A program made the translations under genes and the position numbers. A stretch of 64,000 nt of DNA, from NCBI GenBank assembly GCA_033961575.1, contig CM066728.1, positions 37,324,352-37,388,351 on the forward strand. The letters run 5' to 3'. The notes under the pieces are model-generated. The model was not told where the DNA came from. It searched no databases and saw nothing but the letters and a program-made list of their open reading frames with translations. Source of the DNA: Aselliscus stoliczkanus (taxonomy: Eukaryota; Chordata; Mammalia; Chiroptera; Hipposideridae). Positions 1 to 11,510 of this stretch are shown one piece after another (position 1 is the first letter of the stretch; every line of letters begins with the position of its first letter).

Positions 1-1915
1 TCTTAGTAAAGGAACATCCTGAGATCCTCAGAATAAGGATCCAGAAGATTTTCCAAAATTTGGACTTTTGGATCAGGATCTCAGTAACATTGTTCCTGCT
101 TACGGCAACCAAAAACAAAGCAGTGCCGCATCTACCTTTGGGAATCTAAATGAGGAAGTTGCAATAGGAAGCAGTGGAAAAGGTAGATGAACTAAGTGCA
201 AACAGCAGGATGGAGGGTCCAAGGGACCACCAAGAACGTCCGGAGTGACCCCTTGTTTTCTGCTCAGTGCCTTCCCCTTCATTGCTACCCACTGGAACAC
301 TGTTTAACAAAGATGGCCATCAGTATACTCCAGCCCCTGACCCTGAGAAGCCTGAACCTGACTGCTGGGCAGGAACACCTATTCCTGGCAACCTCTACAA
401 AGCCTCTTTATATGAATGGCTTTGTTAGTCCTACCTGATCAAGCTTCCCATTTAAAGACCTCTGAGGACCATTTGACTGTAGTTGAGAGAAGGGCTGCTC
501 TATGGTATTGGTTTCTCATGGGGTACAGAAAGGTACCTGGTACTTTGAAATCACAGTGGATGAGATGCCACCAGACACTGCTACTAGACTGGGTGGGTCT
601 CAACCATTAGGTAACCTTCAATCTCCCCTATAAGTGCATAAGTTTAGCTATTCTTGGTGGAGCAAAAAAGGGAACGAAGTTCCACCAGTCCACTGACACA
701 CACTATTCTGGCTATGGACAGGGAGATGTCCTAGGTTTCTATATCCATCTTCTTGAAGACACAGAGACAGCCAACTCACTGCCCGATGCTTATAAAGATA
801 AGGCTTTGATAGGGTCGGCCGAGTGGCGCGGTGGTTAAACACTGGCTTGGGAAGCCAGAGGCCCCTGTTTGGTCCCACATATGAGGGCCAGTGACACTGC
901 TCTCAAAAAAAAAAAAAAGATAAGGCTTTGATCAAGTTTGAATTATTTGTACTTTAAGGAAAAAGAATTTGTGAATAAAGCAGAGAAGAGCCTAACGCAG
1001 ACTCCCCATAATGAAATAACATTTTATAAAAATGGTGTCAATCAAAGTGTGGCTTACAAAGATATTTTGAGGGGGTTTACTTTCCAGCCATTTCACTGTA
1101 CAAGAGCTGCACAGCCTCCATGAACTTTGGACTGTGTTTCAATTGTCCTACAAAAGATCTCACTCTATGAGTGGCATGGGCTGGGGCACTGTCGTAGATC
1201 ACACTCTGGCTGATGTCTTATGTCACGTGAAAACAGAAGTGGGTGGGAGGCAGAGTCTGCTTTGGGAATCCTGATCAGGTTTCTCTTTGCAGACAGGGTC
1301 TCTCTGGGGAATAATACTGAGGATTTTGTTTTTGTTTTTTAACTGTTGCAAATGTTATCCCAAAGATACTGCAGAACATAGCCTCTGTTGTTAGCAACTT
1401 AAAGGCTGGGTGGGACTGGGAGAGATTCCCCTCTTTTCAGCACTCTCCTTGCCTCTGGTGACCACTTCTATTTGTATGCCAGATGCCAACAACTGCTGAC
1501 CCTAAGATCCCATAAATTCCCTATGAAACTGGCGATGTACCATGTACCCTACCACTGGGACTTGTTATCTTACTGTGTTTTCTGAAGAGTGGATAATGTT
1601 GTCCAAGTAGCTAATTTATCTAAAGACATTTTTTTTTCCTGTGGGCATTGACTCTATTCCATCTGATTTCCAAGGAAGTTGTAGGCCTGTTTCTGAGAAT
1701 AGCTGAAATCAATGGCTGTACATTCCAAACCAATCTAAGAGCTCCTTCCATGTGGTGTAGGATTATTTTATTATTAATTTTGAGATATACTTTTCAACAC
1801 TGGGATCTCTGAAACTACTAGATCTCTAGAAGTATAATTTACTTGCAGCTTTAACAGTTAGAAACTCTTCTCAAATAAAACTTGTGTTCAAGTGAAAATA
1901 AATAAATAAATAAAA
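1..1915 (+). pseudogene. ASH2L: Processed pseudogene of ASH2L (SPRY-domain half and 3' UTR)
   Basis: Broken frames read as the C-terminal half of ASH2L, the SPRY subunit of MLL/SET1 H3K4 methyltransferase complexes. Recognisable blocks are RSDPLFSAQ (about 238-264), [15 protein letters not shown] (538-582), [11 protein letters not shown] (658-690), [12 protein letters not shown] (710-745) and [15 protein letters not shown] (from about 950). Sequence then matches the protein's end to about 1250, followed by 3' UTR. No introns separate these blocks, an AATAAA lies at 1874-1879, and an A-rich remnant tail occupies 1895-1915, so this is a retrocopy. Several frameshifts and stops (for example ending the frames at 438, 610 and 1123) rule out a product. 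A SINE with its own TSD splits the copy at 811-932. The 5' end lies outside the window. Identification is from remembered protein similarity; the source gene elsewhere should be intact. Confidence 0.88.
811..916 (+). mobile_element. Short tRNA-derived SINE inside the ASH2L pseudogene
   Basis: The head begins GGTCGGCCGAGTGGCGCGG and carries an A-box-like GTGGCGCGGTGGTTAA and a B-box-like GGTTTGGTCC, then ends TGACACTGCTCTC plus an A-run. It is flanked by the exact 16-bp direct repeat AAGATAAGGCTTTGAT at 795-810 and 917-932, a typical L1-mediated TSD. It is therefore younger than the pseudogene. Confidence 0.92.
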
Positions 1916-2074
1916 TTTTAAATCATTCTAGGCTATGTTTTCCCAAAAATATATTTTGATTGTTCACTGAACATGAAGAAAAAAGGCAGTATGAATCTCG
2001 TGGACTACACAGCTAAAGATTTATGGGGCTAATGAGCACTGTCTCTAATATTCTATAATTTTTCAGGCAAAAAG
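1916..2074. other. Short unassigned spacer
   Basis: AT-rich sequence after the pseudogene tail; nothing recognised. Confidence 0.4.
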
Positions 2075-2171
2075 ATACAAATCAATGGGAAGAAAGACTG
2101 ACTGCCATTTTCCAAAATTAGAACTCTTAGTAGCAAGTGACAGAAACACACATCAAACTGGTGTAAGAAGA

Positions 2172-2245
2172 AAGAGAGAAGGAGGGAGGGAAGGAGGGAG
2201 AGAGGGAGGGAGGGAGGGAGGGTGGAAGGGAGGGGGAGAGAGAAA
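2172..2245 (+). repeat. Purine-rich (GGGA)n-like low-complexity tract
   Basis: Imperfect GGGA/GGAGG repeats cover this stretch and continue as GAGAGA. No coding sense. Confidence 0.9.
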
Positions 2246-2379
2246 AATTAAGAGGAATTTATTGACTTAATTATCTGAGTAGTACAGAGGTAGTTCTCAC
2301 TTCATCCATGGCCATGTCCAGGGTTTGAGATGATGATATTAGGGTTAGGTTTTCCTTCACTTCTTTCTTTCTTTTTTTC

Positions 2380-2540
2380 TTTTTTCTTTTTTTTTTTTTT
2401 AGCTGAGCCATCCCGCCACCTGTTGGCAGCTCAGTGGCAGCTCAGCTTGGGCCAGGAATTGAACCAATGACACTGTTGCTCAGAGCTCGCACTCCTGAGC
2501 AAGCTCTTAACCAACTGAGTCACTCGGCCAGGCCCCCTCC
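2380..2540 (-). mobile_element. Divergent antisense tRNA-derived SINE
   Basis: A T-run at 2387-2400 (the antisense poly-A tail) is followed by sequence whose reverse complement starts GGCCTGGCCGAGTGACTCAG and contains the GCTCTGAGCA block found in the long SINE class. It is more diverged than the other copies. Flanking duplications are unclear. Confidence 0.75.
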
Positions 2541-2840
2541 ATTTCTTTATTTATATTTTTTTCTGTATTGGCTTCACAAAAAGACACTGAAAGGCATTTT
2601 CTATACTGTGGACCTTCTGAGCTCTATAGAGACTTGTATCCTCCCAGCTTCAAATAAGCAGGGAGGGAGGATGACAAGAAAGGAGTATGGAACAGTGGGA
2701 AGGAGGGACATTGGGAGGGAGGGAAGAAAGGTAGTTTCTTTTTTCCTGTGATCCCAACAAATGTCCCCAAATTGAGTCTCGTTGGTCTAGCTGGGGTAAT
2801 GTGACCTATGTCTAGCCTCACCTTGGCTGGTTCTAGATCA

Positions 2841-3490
2841 CATCTCTATCACCCCAGGCACCAGAAAGTATAGGAGAGGGGATAAAGTTCTACCCAAACA
2901 AAAACAGTGATTTGTTTACAATCACTTTAACATTGTATATGTTTCTTGAAGTTTATGCCTGCCTCTCCACCATTCATGTTTAAATTCTGCTTTTGAGTAA
3001 ATCATTCGTAAGTCATCAGGCAGCTTGTATTGTTATGCCAGTGATACATACCTAGCTTTATCTCTTTCTCCAGCTTATCACAACTTGGCTTGCTGTATAT
3101 TAAAATTTGGCTCTGCAGGGAACGCCATGATAATTTGGGTTGTTGCAGGAAAGGAAAATATGTGGCAGAGATAACATCATTGGGTAGATATGTTAGTTTG
3201 CTTTGAGGGATGAGTCTGATTCTTCCATGTATGGGGCTTATTTGGATTTTAACATTTGCTGTTGCAAAAGCACAGCTATAGAAAACTTTGGGGCATAGTA
3301 CAATCTCGTCTTTCTGTTATTAACAGAAACGGGAGGAAAATATTAGTCTATTTAGTGAATTTGTCTATTTATGAACATACTTCATGTTTCATGACAAAAA
3401 TGGCTAGGGTCAGTAAAGTGGTCACAACAGCAATACTGCCTCCAGGAGCTTCTCAAGGAAGCACATTAACCCCATGTAGCATCGCAATGA
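2841..3490. other. Unassigned sequence, no gene seen
   Basis: No repeat family or protein similarity recognised. A 96-codon open frame at 3256-3546 has no domain, biased composition or conserved motif I can recognise, and is best read as chance. Confidence 0.5.
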
Positions 3491-3494
3491 GAAG

Positions 3495-3655
3495 AATGAG
3501 GATTTGGAATTATAAAACTGGGTTCGTGTTTTGGTCCTACATTTAGTATTTGTAGGGCCCTGGTCAATTTACTTAACGATCATATAAGCCTCCATTTCTT
3601 TACCCATTTCTTTACCTATAAAAGGAGAATAACAACATTGCCCTACCTAACTACT
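3495..3655 (+). repeat. MIR SINE remnant
   Basis: The sequence GGTCAATTTACTTAACGATC...CCTCCATTTC...TATAAAAGGAGAATAACAAC follows the order of the MIR core (accurate-loss-of-T form of ...CACTTAACCTCTCTGAGCCTC, then AAAATGGGGATAATAA). Strongly diverged. Confidence 0.65.
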
Positions 3656-3978
3656 GTAGTCCATACCAGACTGCTGCAACAAAAGACCACTTGTAAACAG
3701 CAGAAATTTATTTTCACAGTGTTAAAAGCTAGAAGTAGAAGGTCATGATGTCAGCATGGTCAGGTGAGGGCCTTTTTCCATGTCGCAGACTTCTCATGTG
3801 TCCCCACATGGAATAAGGGGCTAAGGAGCTCTCTGGAGCCTCTTTTACAAGGGATCCACCCTCATGGCATAACCACCTCCCAAAGGCCTGACCTCCAACT
3901 ACCATCATCTTTGGGGGTTAGGATTTCAACATATGAATTGGGGGTGGCAGGTACACAAACATTTAGAACATAGCACTA
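3655..3978 (-). repeat. MaLR LTR, MLT1-like, antisense
   Basis: The order GTCCATACCAGACTGCTGCA, CAGAAATTTATTTTCACAG, CCTCATGGCATAACCACCTC, GGGGTTAGGATTTCAACATA and a closing ...CATAGCA is the antisense signature of MLT1-class LTRs of ERVL-MaLR elements. Old and diverged, no internal region adjoining. Confidence 0.75.
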
Positions 3979-4019
3979 ACTTATAGGACTAGTTTGAGGT
4001 TAAAATGGATTAAAGCACT

Positions 4020-4215
4020 TATTATATTATACTTATGCCTCCATGTCTCTCCTATAAATGAATAAAGCACTTATGTCACACTTACTCATCACAACGTCTG
4101 TCCTATAAATGAAATGCCTCACAGGTCATATCTTGTTCATCTTTGTAAGTTTCAGCACCTAATGCTGCACTTGGAAGTCAAAGTAAGCTCAATAAATGTT
4201 TATTAGCGAAACAAA
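4020..4215 (+). repeat. L2-like LINE 3' end
   Basis: The stretch ends with GCTCAATAAATGTTTATTAG, the usual end of an L2 LINE 3' UTR, preceded by diverged L2-like sequence. Followed by a GAAT-type simple repeat. Confidence 0.55.
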
Positions 4216-4243
4216 TAAATAAACGGGCAAATGATCAAACATA

Positions 4244-4270
4244 TGAATGAATGAATGGATGAATGAATGA
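4244..4270 (+). repeat. (GAAT)n simple repeat
   Basis: Six imperfect GAAT units with one GGAT interruption, adjoining the L2-like 3' end as is common for L2 termini. Confidence 0.85.
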
Positions 4271-5845
4271 TAGCCATAGCTAGAGAAAAACAGAAAATAT
4301 CGTTCAGCACTAGTTTCAGGAAGTTCTGAGATTGAACAATATTTTAACAATATTTCAGGACTTAGAATCTCTGTATTTGATGCTGATTTTTTTTTTTTTC
4401 CTGTGCTTCTCTTAGTAGAAAAGAAACTGAAGATCAAGATTTGGAAAGAACAGTAAATCTCTTAGTAAAGAGGCAGCCAAGAAAATTACTGCTCTCCTGA
4501 CTCAAAGAAAACATTAATTAAAACTAAGACATGGGCAAAAAGTAAAATGGAGAACTTGTAAAAGTAAATTGTACTATAATTAACACTTAGTAATTACTCT
4601 AAATTTCAGAGCATGACTGTCTTGTTGTAGAGGCCCTTGAATTATTTGAAGGAAGCCTTTGAAATCCCTGGAGATGACTTTTTTACCTTTCTATAAAGGC
4701 TCTTTTCACCTCATTCAGATTCTCTGCACAAGTTCAATGATAGAGTATATATGATCTGTAGTCTGGAAAAATGGGAATGGATTTAGTAGTTAAATCTGAG
4801 ACTAACTATCCTGCTTATTTACAGTGATGTCTATTGGTGGTGGTGGTGGGGGGGGTCTCCTCTATGGAAAAATATTCTATATGTATGATTATGTAATCTC
4901 CAGAATTGTGCATCTTTGTTTAACCATTCCTACTGAGCAAAACAGCTCTCTAATTACTGTTTTTAAATTGTAGCAAACATAGATTCCAATATCCACACAA
5001 AATTGTGTATGTGTTTGAATGGGAGAGTAAGTATTCTGGGGGGCGAGGATAGAAGTTATGCAGAAGGACTTTGAAGCAGGTACAATAATATATTATACTC
5101 TTCTTCGTGGTTCTGATTAAACACATTTGTGTTCTATTCTTCATGGCAATAACTACATAGAATGCATCATAGAAGTATCTCACAAGTTCATCCAGCCACA
5201 AGTACAAACATGAAATGATTTCCACCAAGAACCTCCGCAGTTTGTGTCAGGGAAGAGAAATACATGGAACTAGAAAGAAGTTTCCAACTATGACTACCTT
5301 TGGAATTTACCAGAATACCTTGGGAGGTGTTTCTCAGCTTTGGGCCTATGATTTAGGACCTGGAGGTGGTAGGAGACTAGAGAGACTAAATCTTGGTTTC
5401 GCCCCCACTAGAAATACTGTTTCAGCTTCCAAGAACAGAGTATAGGAAAGAAACTAAAGTCACCACAACAATTTCTTGACTGGTAGCAGGGCCAGTAGTC
5501 TACTGGGGGCAATGATGGGGCTCTTCATCACCCCTTCCTATCCAGGGGCATACACACTGGGTTTGCTGGAGAAGCCAACCAGTAATAAGCTCATTACAGA
5601 AGTCAACTTAGCAATCCAATAGAAATGAGCAAAGAACATGAACTCAGAGTTCACATACACACAAAAGCAAATGGCTTTTAAACACATGAAAACAAATTAG
5701 ATCTCTGCAAGAAAGAAAACAAGACAAAATAAAACTATAGTGAAATACTATTTTCCTGTGGCAGATTGCTTAAGACCCAAACAATTTATGGTTCATTGGA
5801 TGGATGAGGTTGAAGGCAATGGAAATTGATAAAATTCTTTGGAAG
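4271..5845. other. Unassigned AT-rich sequence
   Basis: No gene, RNA gene or clearly named repeat. A short G-run (TGGTGGTGGTGGGGGGGG, about 4835-4855) is the only marked local feature. Open frames here (up to 92 codons) show no recognisable protein. Confidence 0.5.
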
Positions 5846-5849
5846 TCAA

Positions 5850-6220
5850 TTTTCTACCAAAATGTTAAGTGAACATAGCAAAATTCACACATCTCTAGGA
5901 CTTTCCTTATAAGTATAATCATCCTAATGTGGAAAAACATATGTACGATATTTATTATAGCACTGAATTCTATTTGTAAGAACAAAGAATGCAGACAATC
6001 TAAACATCTGAAAATACTAAAATGCTTAAATAAAATAAACATTTTTACCATGAAATATCATGCAGTCACTAAGAAGAGAAAGGTTCTTATATGGACTAAT
6101 TTCCAAGATATTTTTTTTTTGAGAGCAGTGTCACTGGCCCTCATATGTATAGGACCTGAACTCTAATTTCCAAGATATTTTGATAAATGAAATAAGTAAA
6201 TGCAGGACAGTGTGCAGATA
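5850..6220 (+). repeat. Old L1M LINE 3' fragment, sense, with SINE stub
   Basis: The frame read along TATTTATTATAGCACTG, then AAACATCTGAAAATACTAAA and GAAATATCATGCAGTCACTA matches the C-terminal ORF2/3' UTR junction of old L1 elements (the conserved '...CAATGGAATACTATGCAGC' block). It resumes after the SINE stub with CCAAGATATTTTGATAAATG. Heavily mutated. Confidence 0.7.
6115..6162 (-). mobile_element. Very short SINE stub with TSD
   Basis: Reverse complement of the short SINE's terminal part (CATATGAGGGCCAGTGACAC plus poly-A). Flanked by CTAATTTCCAAGATATTTT at 6096-6114 and again at 6163-6181, so it is a genuine, severely 5'-truncated insertion into L1M. Confidence 0.88.
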
Positions 6221-6778
6221 TTTTTCCTCCTTCCCCCATTCACTGTCGTTTAGCCATACTGGCCTTTCTCTCTGTCAGATATGCCAACCTTGTTTCAGAC
6301 TCTGGACCTTTGTACTTGCTACTCCCTCTGTCCAGAACGCCTTCCCAATTTTCACATAGGTGCCTTCTGCTTATCTTTCAGGTCTTTGTGCAAATTCCTC
6401 CTCCTTAAGGAGATGTTCTAGCTACTAGCAGCCATGTCTTATTGAAATAATCAGGCTGCTTTGCTTGAAACTGTGTGATATTGCTAGTATGTTTGTGAAG
6501 TAGAGTCCATAATAGCTAGAGCGCCCCACCTTCATCACTCGTATGGAGTCACCTGTTTAATTTTCTTCATAAGACCTGGCACTACTTGAAGAATCTCATT
6601 TTAAAAATTGTTTTATATGTTTATTATTTATCCTTCCTGTTGGCACAAACCAACTCTTTAGGATTTAAGGTCCGTAAGGACAGGAATTTTGCTGTGTCCT
6701 TCCCTATGCCTCCAACATCAGGAGCTGTGCCAAATACGGAGCAGGCTGTTAATAAATGTGGAATGAATGAATGAGTTA
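6220..6778 (+). repeat. L2 LINE 3' portion
   Basis: Blocks equivalent to the L2 3' end occur in order: a C+T-rich 'GGCCTTTCTCTC...CAGAACGCCTTCCC...CTTTCAGGTCTTTGTGCAA' section, 'GGTCCGTAAGGACAGGAATTTTG', then 'GCAGGCTGTTAATAAATGTGGAATGAATGAATGA'. Diverged, no coding capacity. Confidence 0.8.
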
Positions 6779-7150
6779 ACTACACCTTTTTGAGTATATG
6801 CAAAAAATGTTTCCAGAAAGTACTCAAGATAATGTTAGGCTCCTTCTTCCAGGGAAGGAATAGGAAAGAAATTCATGTCTGGTTTCTGCATGAGAGAGAA
6901 ACTGTGTGACACATCATACCTGACCTTGCAGGGCCATCAGTATCACACCTCCTTAAAGGCCTTCATTTTACATTCATATGAGAATTGCATATCTGTTGTG
7001 AAAGCAGAGCTGCTCCCTCAAAAATCGAGGAATATTCAAAAGCTATTTCTCAGCTCCAAGCCTACCTTCTATATAGGAGATGAGTCTGGAAGTGCTGGCA
7101 GGAACCAGATCCTGGAGGGCTATGGTACAGAGTCTGGATTTAATTTCCAT
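6779..7150. other. Unassigned sequence
   Basis: Contains most of a 114-codon open frame (6875-7219) without recognised motifs; probably chance. Confidence 0.45.
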
Positions 7151-7745
7151 CCAAGCTCTCTATCCTTTCTACACTGGGGGACTGGGATGACTGAAACCAC
7201 ATCTCCAAGACTCCCTTGAAGGCTGGCTTTCCATTAAGTTCCACCAAAGGGAATCACTAGAGGAATAGTGGAAGTAGCAAGGAGTGGAGGACAGTCTTAT
7301 TTTCTGTTTTCTATTTCCTGTCAGCATCTTCAATAACTTCCCACAGTTGGCTACCACTTCCACCTCCTTCCAGCTCTCAGAGTTTCATTCTTACCCAGCT
7401 GCATAGTAGCAGCCAAGCCAAGACCCTTGGCAACACTGGTCAGAGGCACACTGCATCCCCTTACCAATTGTGCTTCTCCTGAGCCCTGGGAGAACCCCCT
7501 GGGCCATTCCCTTCTTCGGGCTCTCAAGCACCAGCTGCATGCAATGTTCTCCTAGAAGCCAAAGCACTAGTTCTGCAGGGACCCTCCTCTTAGCTTATAA
7601 GTTCTGATTAAGGGCCTCTTCCCTATGCTCTTCAGGCTTCAGAGTGGTAGCTGGTTCCAACTGTCATTAATCTCTGGGCACCCTAGGAAGCTTTCTGGCT
7701 TCTGCATAACAAATTCCCTATAATTCTAACTATTATGGTGCCTAT
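7150..7745 (+). repeat. Possible old LTR fragment
   Basis: The order CCTGAGCCCTGGGAG, TCTTCCCTATGCTCTTCAGG, ...CATTAATCTCTGGGCACCCT and TTCTGCATAACAAATTCCC resembles an old ERVL-type LTR. Weak match by memory only; could equally be unique sequence. Confidence 0.3.
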
Positions 7746-7764
7746 TTTCCTTCCTGCAACATCA

Positions 7765-8755
7765 CTAACGCAACATTTGTCCTGGACCTTCTTCTCTTGG
7801 TTTACCTTTTTCCCCTGGGTGAACTTCATTTATCTTGACTCATTTATACACCTCAAGATGCATATTTAACTTCCTATTTCCTATTTATATCTTAAAGCCT
7901 AAGAGACACCTTAAATGTATTTTGTCAAAAAGTGAACTCCTGGCACACCAACCTATTCCTTTGCCAGAATTCCCCATCTCAGTAAATGGTGCCTCGATCC
8001 TCTCATTTGCTCAATTCAAAATCCTAGATGTCATCCTTGCTTTCTATCCTTCCCTGATTATTTATATCTGGTGAATCAATATCATCTTGGTTCCATCTCC
8101 AAAACCACACACCTATCTATTCCTTTCTCTTATGTCACTGTTCCTGTCTAGATCATTATCTATTACTTTGACAGCTACTGTTGTCTTCTAAGTAGTCTCA
8201 TCATTCAACTCTTGCCTTCCTAGAGTATTTTTTCTACATCATAGCCATAATAATATTTTTAAAGTATAAGTCACAATGAAAATTAAATCTGGGCTCCTTA
8301 CCATAGCCCCATAGGATCTGGTTCCTGCCAGCATGCCAAAACTCATCTCTTATAACTGTTTACACTAACTCTGCTCTAGACTCAGAGGCCTCTTTTGTCT
8401 CATGTTACATCAAGCTCTTTACAGATTGAGGTCCTTTAATTCACTGCCTCTTCTACTAAGAAAGCTTCTTCTACTGGTTGTTCACGTGGTCTCAGTTCTC
8501 ATATCATCTATTCAGGGAGGCTTTTCCTGACCACCAAATCTAAAGTGGCCTTCCCCTCCTAATTCCTCTCTATTACAATTTATGTCCATCATACTCTTAT
8601 CTTGATTATCTGTCCTTTTCTTTGTTCATTGTCCAGCCTAATGGGGCAGGGCCTTGCTCTTTCTTGTTGTGTCTCCAACACATCCAACACCTGGAACAGC
8701 CTCTATTCCCTAAGAAGTGCTCAGTAAATATTTGCTGACTAAATGAATAAAGGAA
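7765..8755 (+). repeat. L2 LINE 3' end, about 1 kb
   Basis: Long L2 3' segment. It includes the 'GGGAGGCTTTTCCTGACCACC' block, the 'GGGGCAGGGCCTTGCTC' block and a terminal 'GTGCTCAGTAAATATTTGCTGAC...GAATAAAGGAATG'. These follow the L2 consensus order. One of the better-preserved ancient LINE pieces in the window, but still without open frame. Confidence 0.85.
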
Positions 8756-9605
8756 TGCTTTTAATATCCTCTTATTTAAAGTACTCTTATATCCAAGTCC
8801 TTACATACTTTCAAGTATTTAAACATTTCCACTACATTGGAATGGAAATCTGTAGAATTAGATTTGTCTCCCATTTACTCTCCTTTCCTACCCTACATCC
8901 CAGTTAATTTCTTGAGGAAAAGCAGTTTATAGGATCAAGACTTGATTGCACAGCTTGTATCTTCTTTGGAATGGATAAGTAATACATGAATATAAGTCAG
9001 AGATGAAGACACACCAGAATCTACGAGATTTTTCACAACAGTGAGATTCATGGCCTTTAAAAATATGTAAAACAAGATGAAACAAATGTTTTCAGTAGAC
9101 ATTCAGGTGTTCTTTTCTAAAAATAACATAAGTAACCACAAATCAATGTTTAAAACCAGATGGTTAATGAAGGCCAGCCGGAGAAACTCCTGTAATTCAT
9201 AGTAATGAGTATGGTAATGAGCTCCCATTATAACCAAACTGCAGCATGACACACTGTATCTATTTCAAATAACAGTAATTTGATTGTTTCATATTTTTCA
9301 AAGCTCCAAAGCTTCATTTATGAGGGAAAAAAAAATGTTAGAAAGCCTGATTGATGGAGTTAATCATGCCCAGTTAGTTAAATAGAAGACAGCCTACATT
9401 TTAACAAGACCCATCCAAATGTCAGATGTCATCAGAAAGAAAACAATAATCAAATCCAAATAAAAGTTAAAATCTTTCATAACATGAAAGGAATCCCATT
9501 ACTATAGTTGAAATGTTTTCCCCTCAACTCTTTAATGTCTTTACCAATAAGACCCTAGGAAAGATATGTTCTGTTAAACAGAATGCTTTTGGGACTCTGC
9601 CATTG
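8756..9605. other. Repeat-free block, candidate conserved non-coding
   Basis: No repeat or gene recognised. The part at about 8990-9480 is free of simple repeats and rich in TAAT, GATTGATGG and TTAATCATG-type words that homeodomain factors often bind. Suggestive only. Confidence 0.35.
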
Positions 9606-9621
9606 AAAAATGCCAGGGATT

Positions 9622-9727
9622 CTGGGTTGGGAAGCCAGCGGCCCCGGTTTGGTCCCACATATGAGGGCCAGTGACACTGCTCTCAAAAAATGAAAATAAA
9701 TAAATAAATAAATAAATAAATAAAAAC
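9622..9727 (+). mobile_element. Short SINE, 5'-truncated
   Basis: Starts within the anticodon-arm region (TTGGGAAGCCAGCGGCCCC), keeps the B-box-like GGTTTGGTCCC and TGACACTGCTCTC, and ends in an (AAAT)n tail. Flanked by AAAAATGCCAGGGATT at 9606-9621 and 9728-9743. Confidence 0.92.
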
Positions 9728-9743
9728 AAAAATGCCAGGGATT

Positions 9744-10545
9744 GAATTTTATTTTAGTGTCAAAAGCAGATGCTTATTTTTACACTTAAAGTTCACCTTG
9801 ATCTCAGAGAGGGAGTCCCAAAAGGCATTTCCAGTTACCTAAAGGATATAAGCAGGAGCACATTGCATATGCAGACCATTGAAGATGATTACATGGAGCC
9901 ACTCTGCTCTTGGGAGACATGTCACACTGGGCCACCCTCTTGTAAAAGGATAGAATGCTTGGGGTTGAGTATTGAGAAAAGAAGGGCTTTACTATCCATC
10001 ATCATTTCCATCTCATGTGAAGTCAGCTGCTCACACATTGTATGTTTGGAATATAAGCCATTACCATTGATGTGTATGTTTGATGCTCCATATTTTTATG
10101 TTATTTTTATTAAACTATTATTTGCTCTTAGGAACTCTAAAGCCTACTTTCTGCTAAAATATGACAAAACTATAGACAGACATGCTTGGAGAAATTCTGG
10201 TCTCCTGTAAGATTTCTGAGTAGACCTCAGTTATATTTACTGAGGACTGGAATTTTATTTTCTGAAGTGTATAAACAGAGCGTCCCTGATCTGGGAGCAA
10301 AAAGACAAAATTGAAGGCGTGAGTACTATACCGAAAATTGGAGAATTAAGTAAATCATCTTCTCCCACTCGCCTCCCCATATGTTGGTTGCCAGTCCTCC
10401 ACCATCCAGGGAGGGAATTAAGGGTCTCTGGAAAAATAATAACAACTCAAGAGGAAGATATAAAGATGCTGATATCAGAAATTCCTTAAGTAAATAGCTC
10501 AACCTGATCACCCTTCAATGAAATTCACAATCTATAAGGCACATT
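9744..10545. other. Unassigned sequence with a chance 146-codon frame
   Basis: An open frame at 9770-10210 is the longest unexplained one on the plus strand outside L1. It has no recognised domain, no splice-like context that I can argue for, and starts next to a SINE. Treated as chance. Confidence 0.4.
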
Positions 10546-11510
10546 GATGCATTCAAAGTGGCCTGTGAAGTATTTTGTGAAGTATTCATTAAAATGCAAC
10601 AAAATATAAAAAGACAATATATGTCAGATATCACAAGTCAATAATAATATATATGCATATATAATTATTTATAAAATATGAGAAGATAATACTATGAAAT
10701 ACGAGAAGACAATGAAGGCTTATGAAATATTGGAAGTCAGCATATGATTTGAATGATAGAGACCAAAAAAATTGATATCAAGCAACTTGGAGATAACAGA
10801 CTATGCCAGAAAAAGAAAACCTAAAAATAAAGACAAAACAGCATTAATATCTACAGAGATGAAAGATCATGCATTCAAAACCAAGAACAGAATACTATTA
10901 TAAAGATTCCATTCATTCAGATTACAAAGAAGAGCTTTTACAAATGAAAAACATCGTTAAAATGAAAATCAAATAGACGAGCTTTTCAGGAATACTATTC
11001 AGAGAAGATTTAGACAATCGTTGAAGAGTGGGGTTGAACAGTGATTAAACAAATAAAAAATGAAGCAAATGAAAACATAATTCCAGGGAAAATAAAATGT
11101 GTGCAGGAATGGAATAATATTCATAGTTTACTACATGTCTCAGCTAAAAACAGAATTACACAGTCATAATAATGTATTAATATGTAATATTAATTTAATC
11201 AAAATTACAATATGATTCTACTGGAGGAAAGGGAATGAGAAAACTGTGCATATAAGGAGTGTGTGGGAGGAGGGTGAAAGTTATATAGTCTCATAGCAGA
11301 AGTCAGTTAATGGCAGAAACTGAAAAATCAAGAAATAGCAATGGAGAATGCTACTTAGAGTCATGAGCTAAAGGACAACTTAATTAGGTAAAAGATATGA
11401 AAGTGATTAATTCTGGATAGGACAAAAAGTTGAGGAGGGGTGGAGCAATGCTGTGTTTTACAGGAAACCTTGTAAACTCTGGAAGTCTTCAGATGTTGTA
11501 TATGATTAAC
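10546..11510 (+). repeat. A-rich, possible ancient L1/HAL1-like ORF1 remnant
   Basis: Strongly adenine-rich plus strand with strings such as ATGAAAAACATCGTTAAAAT and AATGAAGCAAATGAAAACAT, as in decayed L1 or HAL1 ORF1 regions. No frame survives; assignment is weak. Confidence 0.35.

Larger units (their letters stand above)
2075..2840 (+). repeat. Ancient dispersed repeat, split by purine repeat and SINE
   Basis: The segments GAGGAATTTATTGACTTAA (about 2251-2270) and ATTGAGTCTCGTTGGTCTAG (about 2771-2790) resemble a common old mammalian interspersed repeat that also seems present at 56840-57480. I cannot name the family. It is interrupted by the GGGA-rich tract and by the antisense SINE. Confidence 0.4.

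Noticed and set aside
1..1123. A functional ASH2L gene or exon cluster
   Set aside because: Intronless, with multiple frameshifts and stops and a SINE insertion.
9770..10210. 146-codon open frame as a possible gene
   Set aside because: No domain, signal or motif recognised, no splice or promoter context, and such lengths occur by chance in 64 kb read in six frames.
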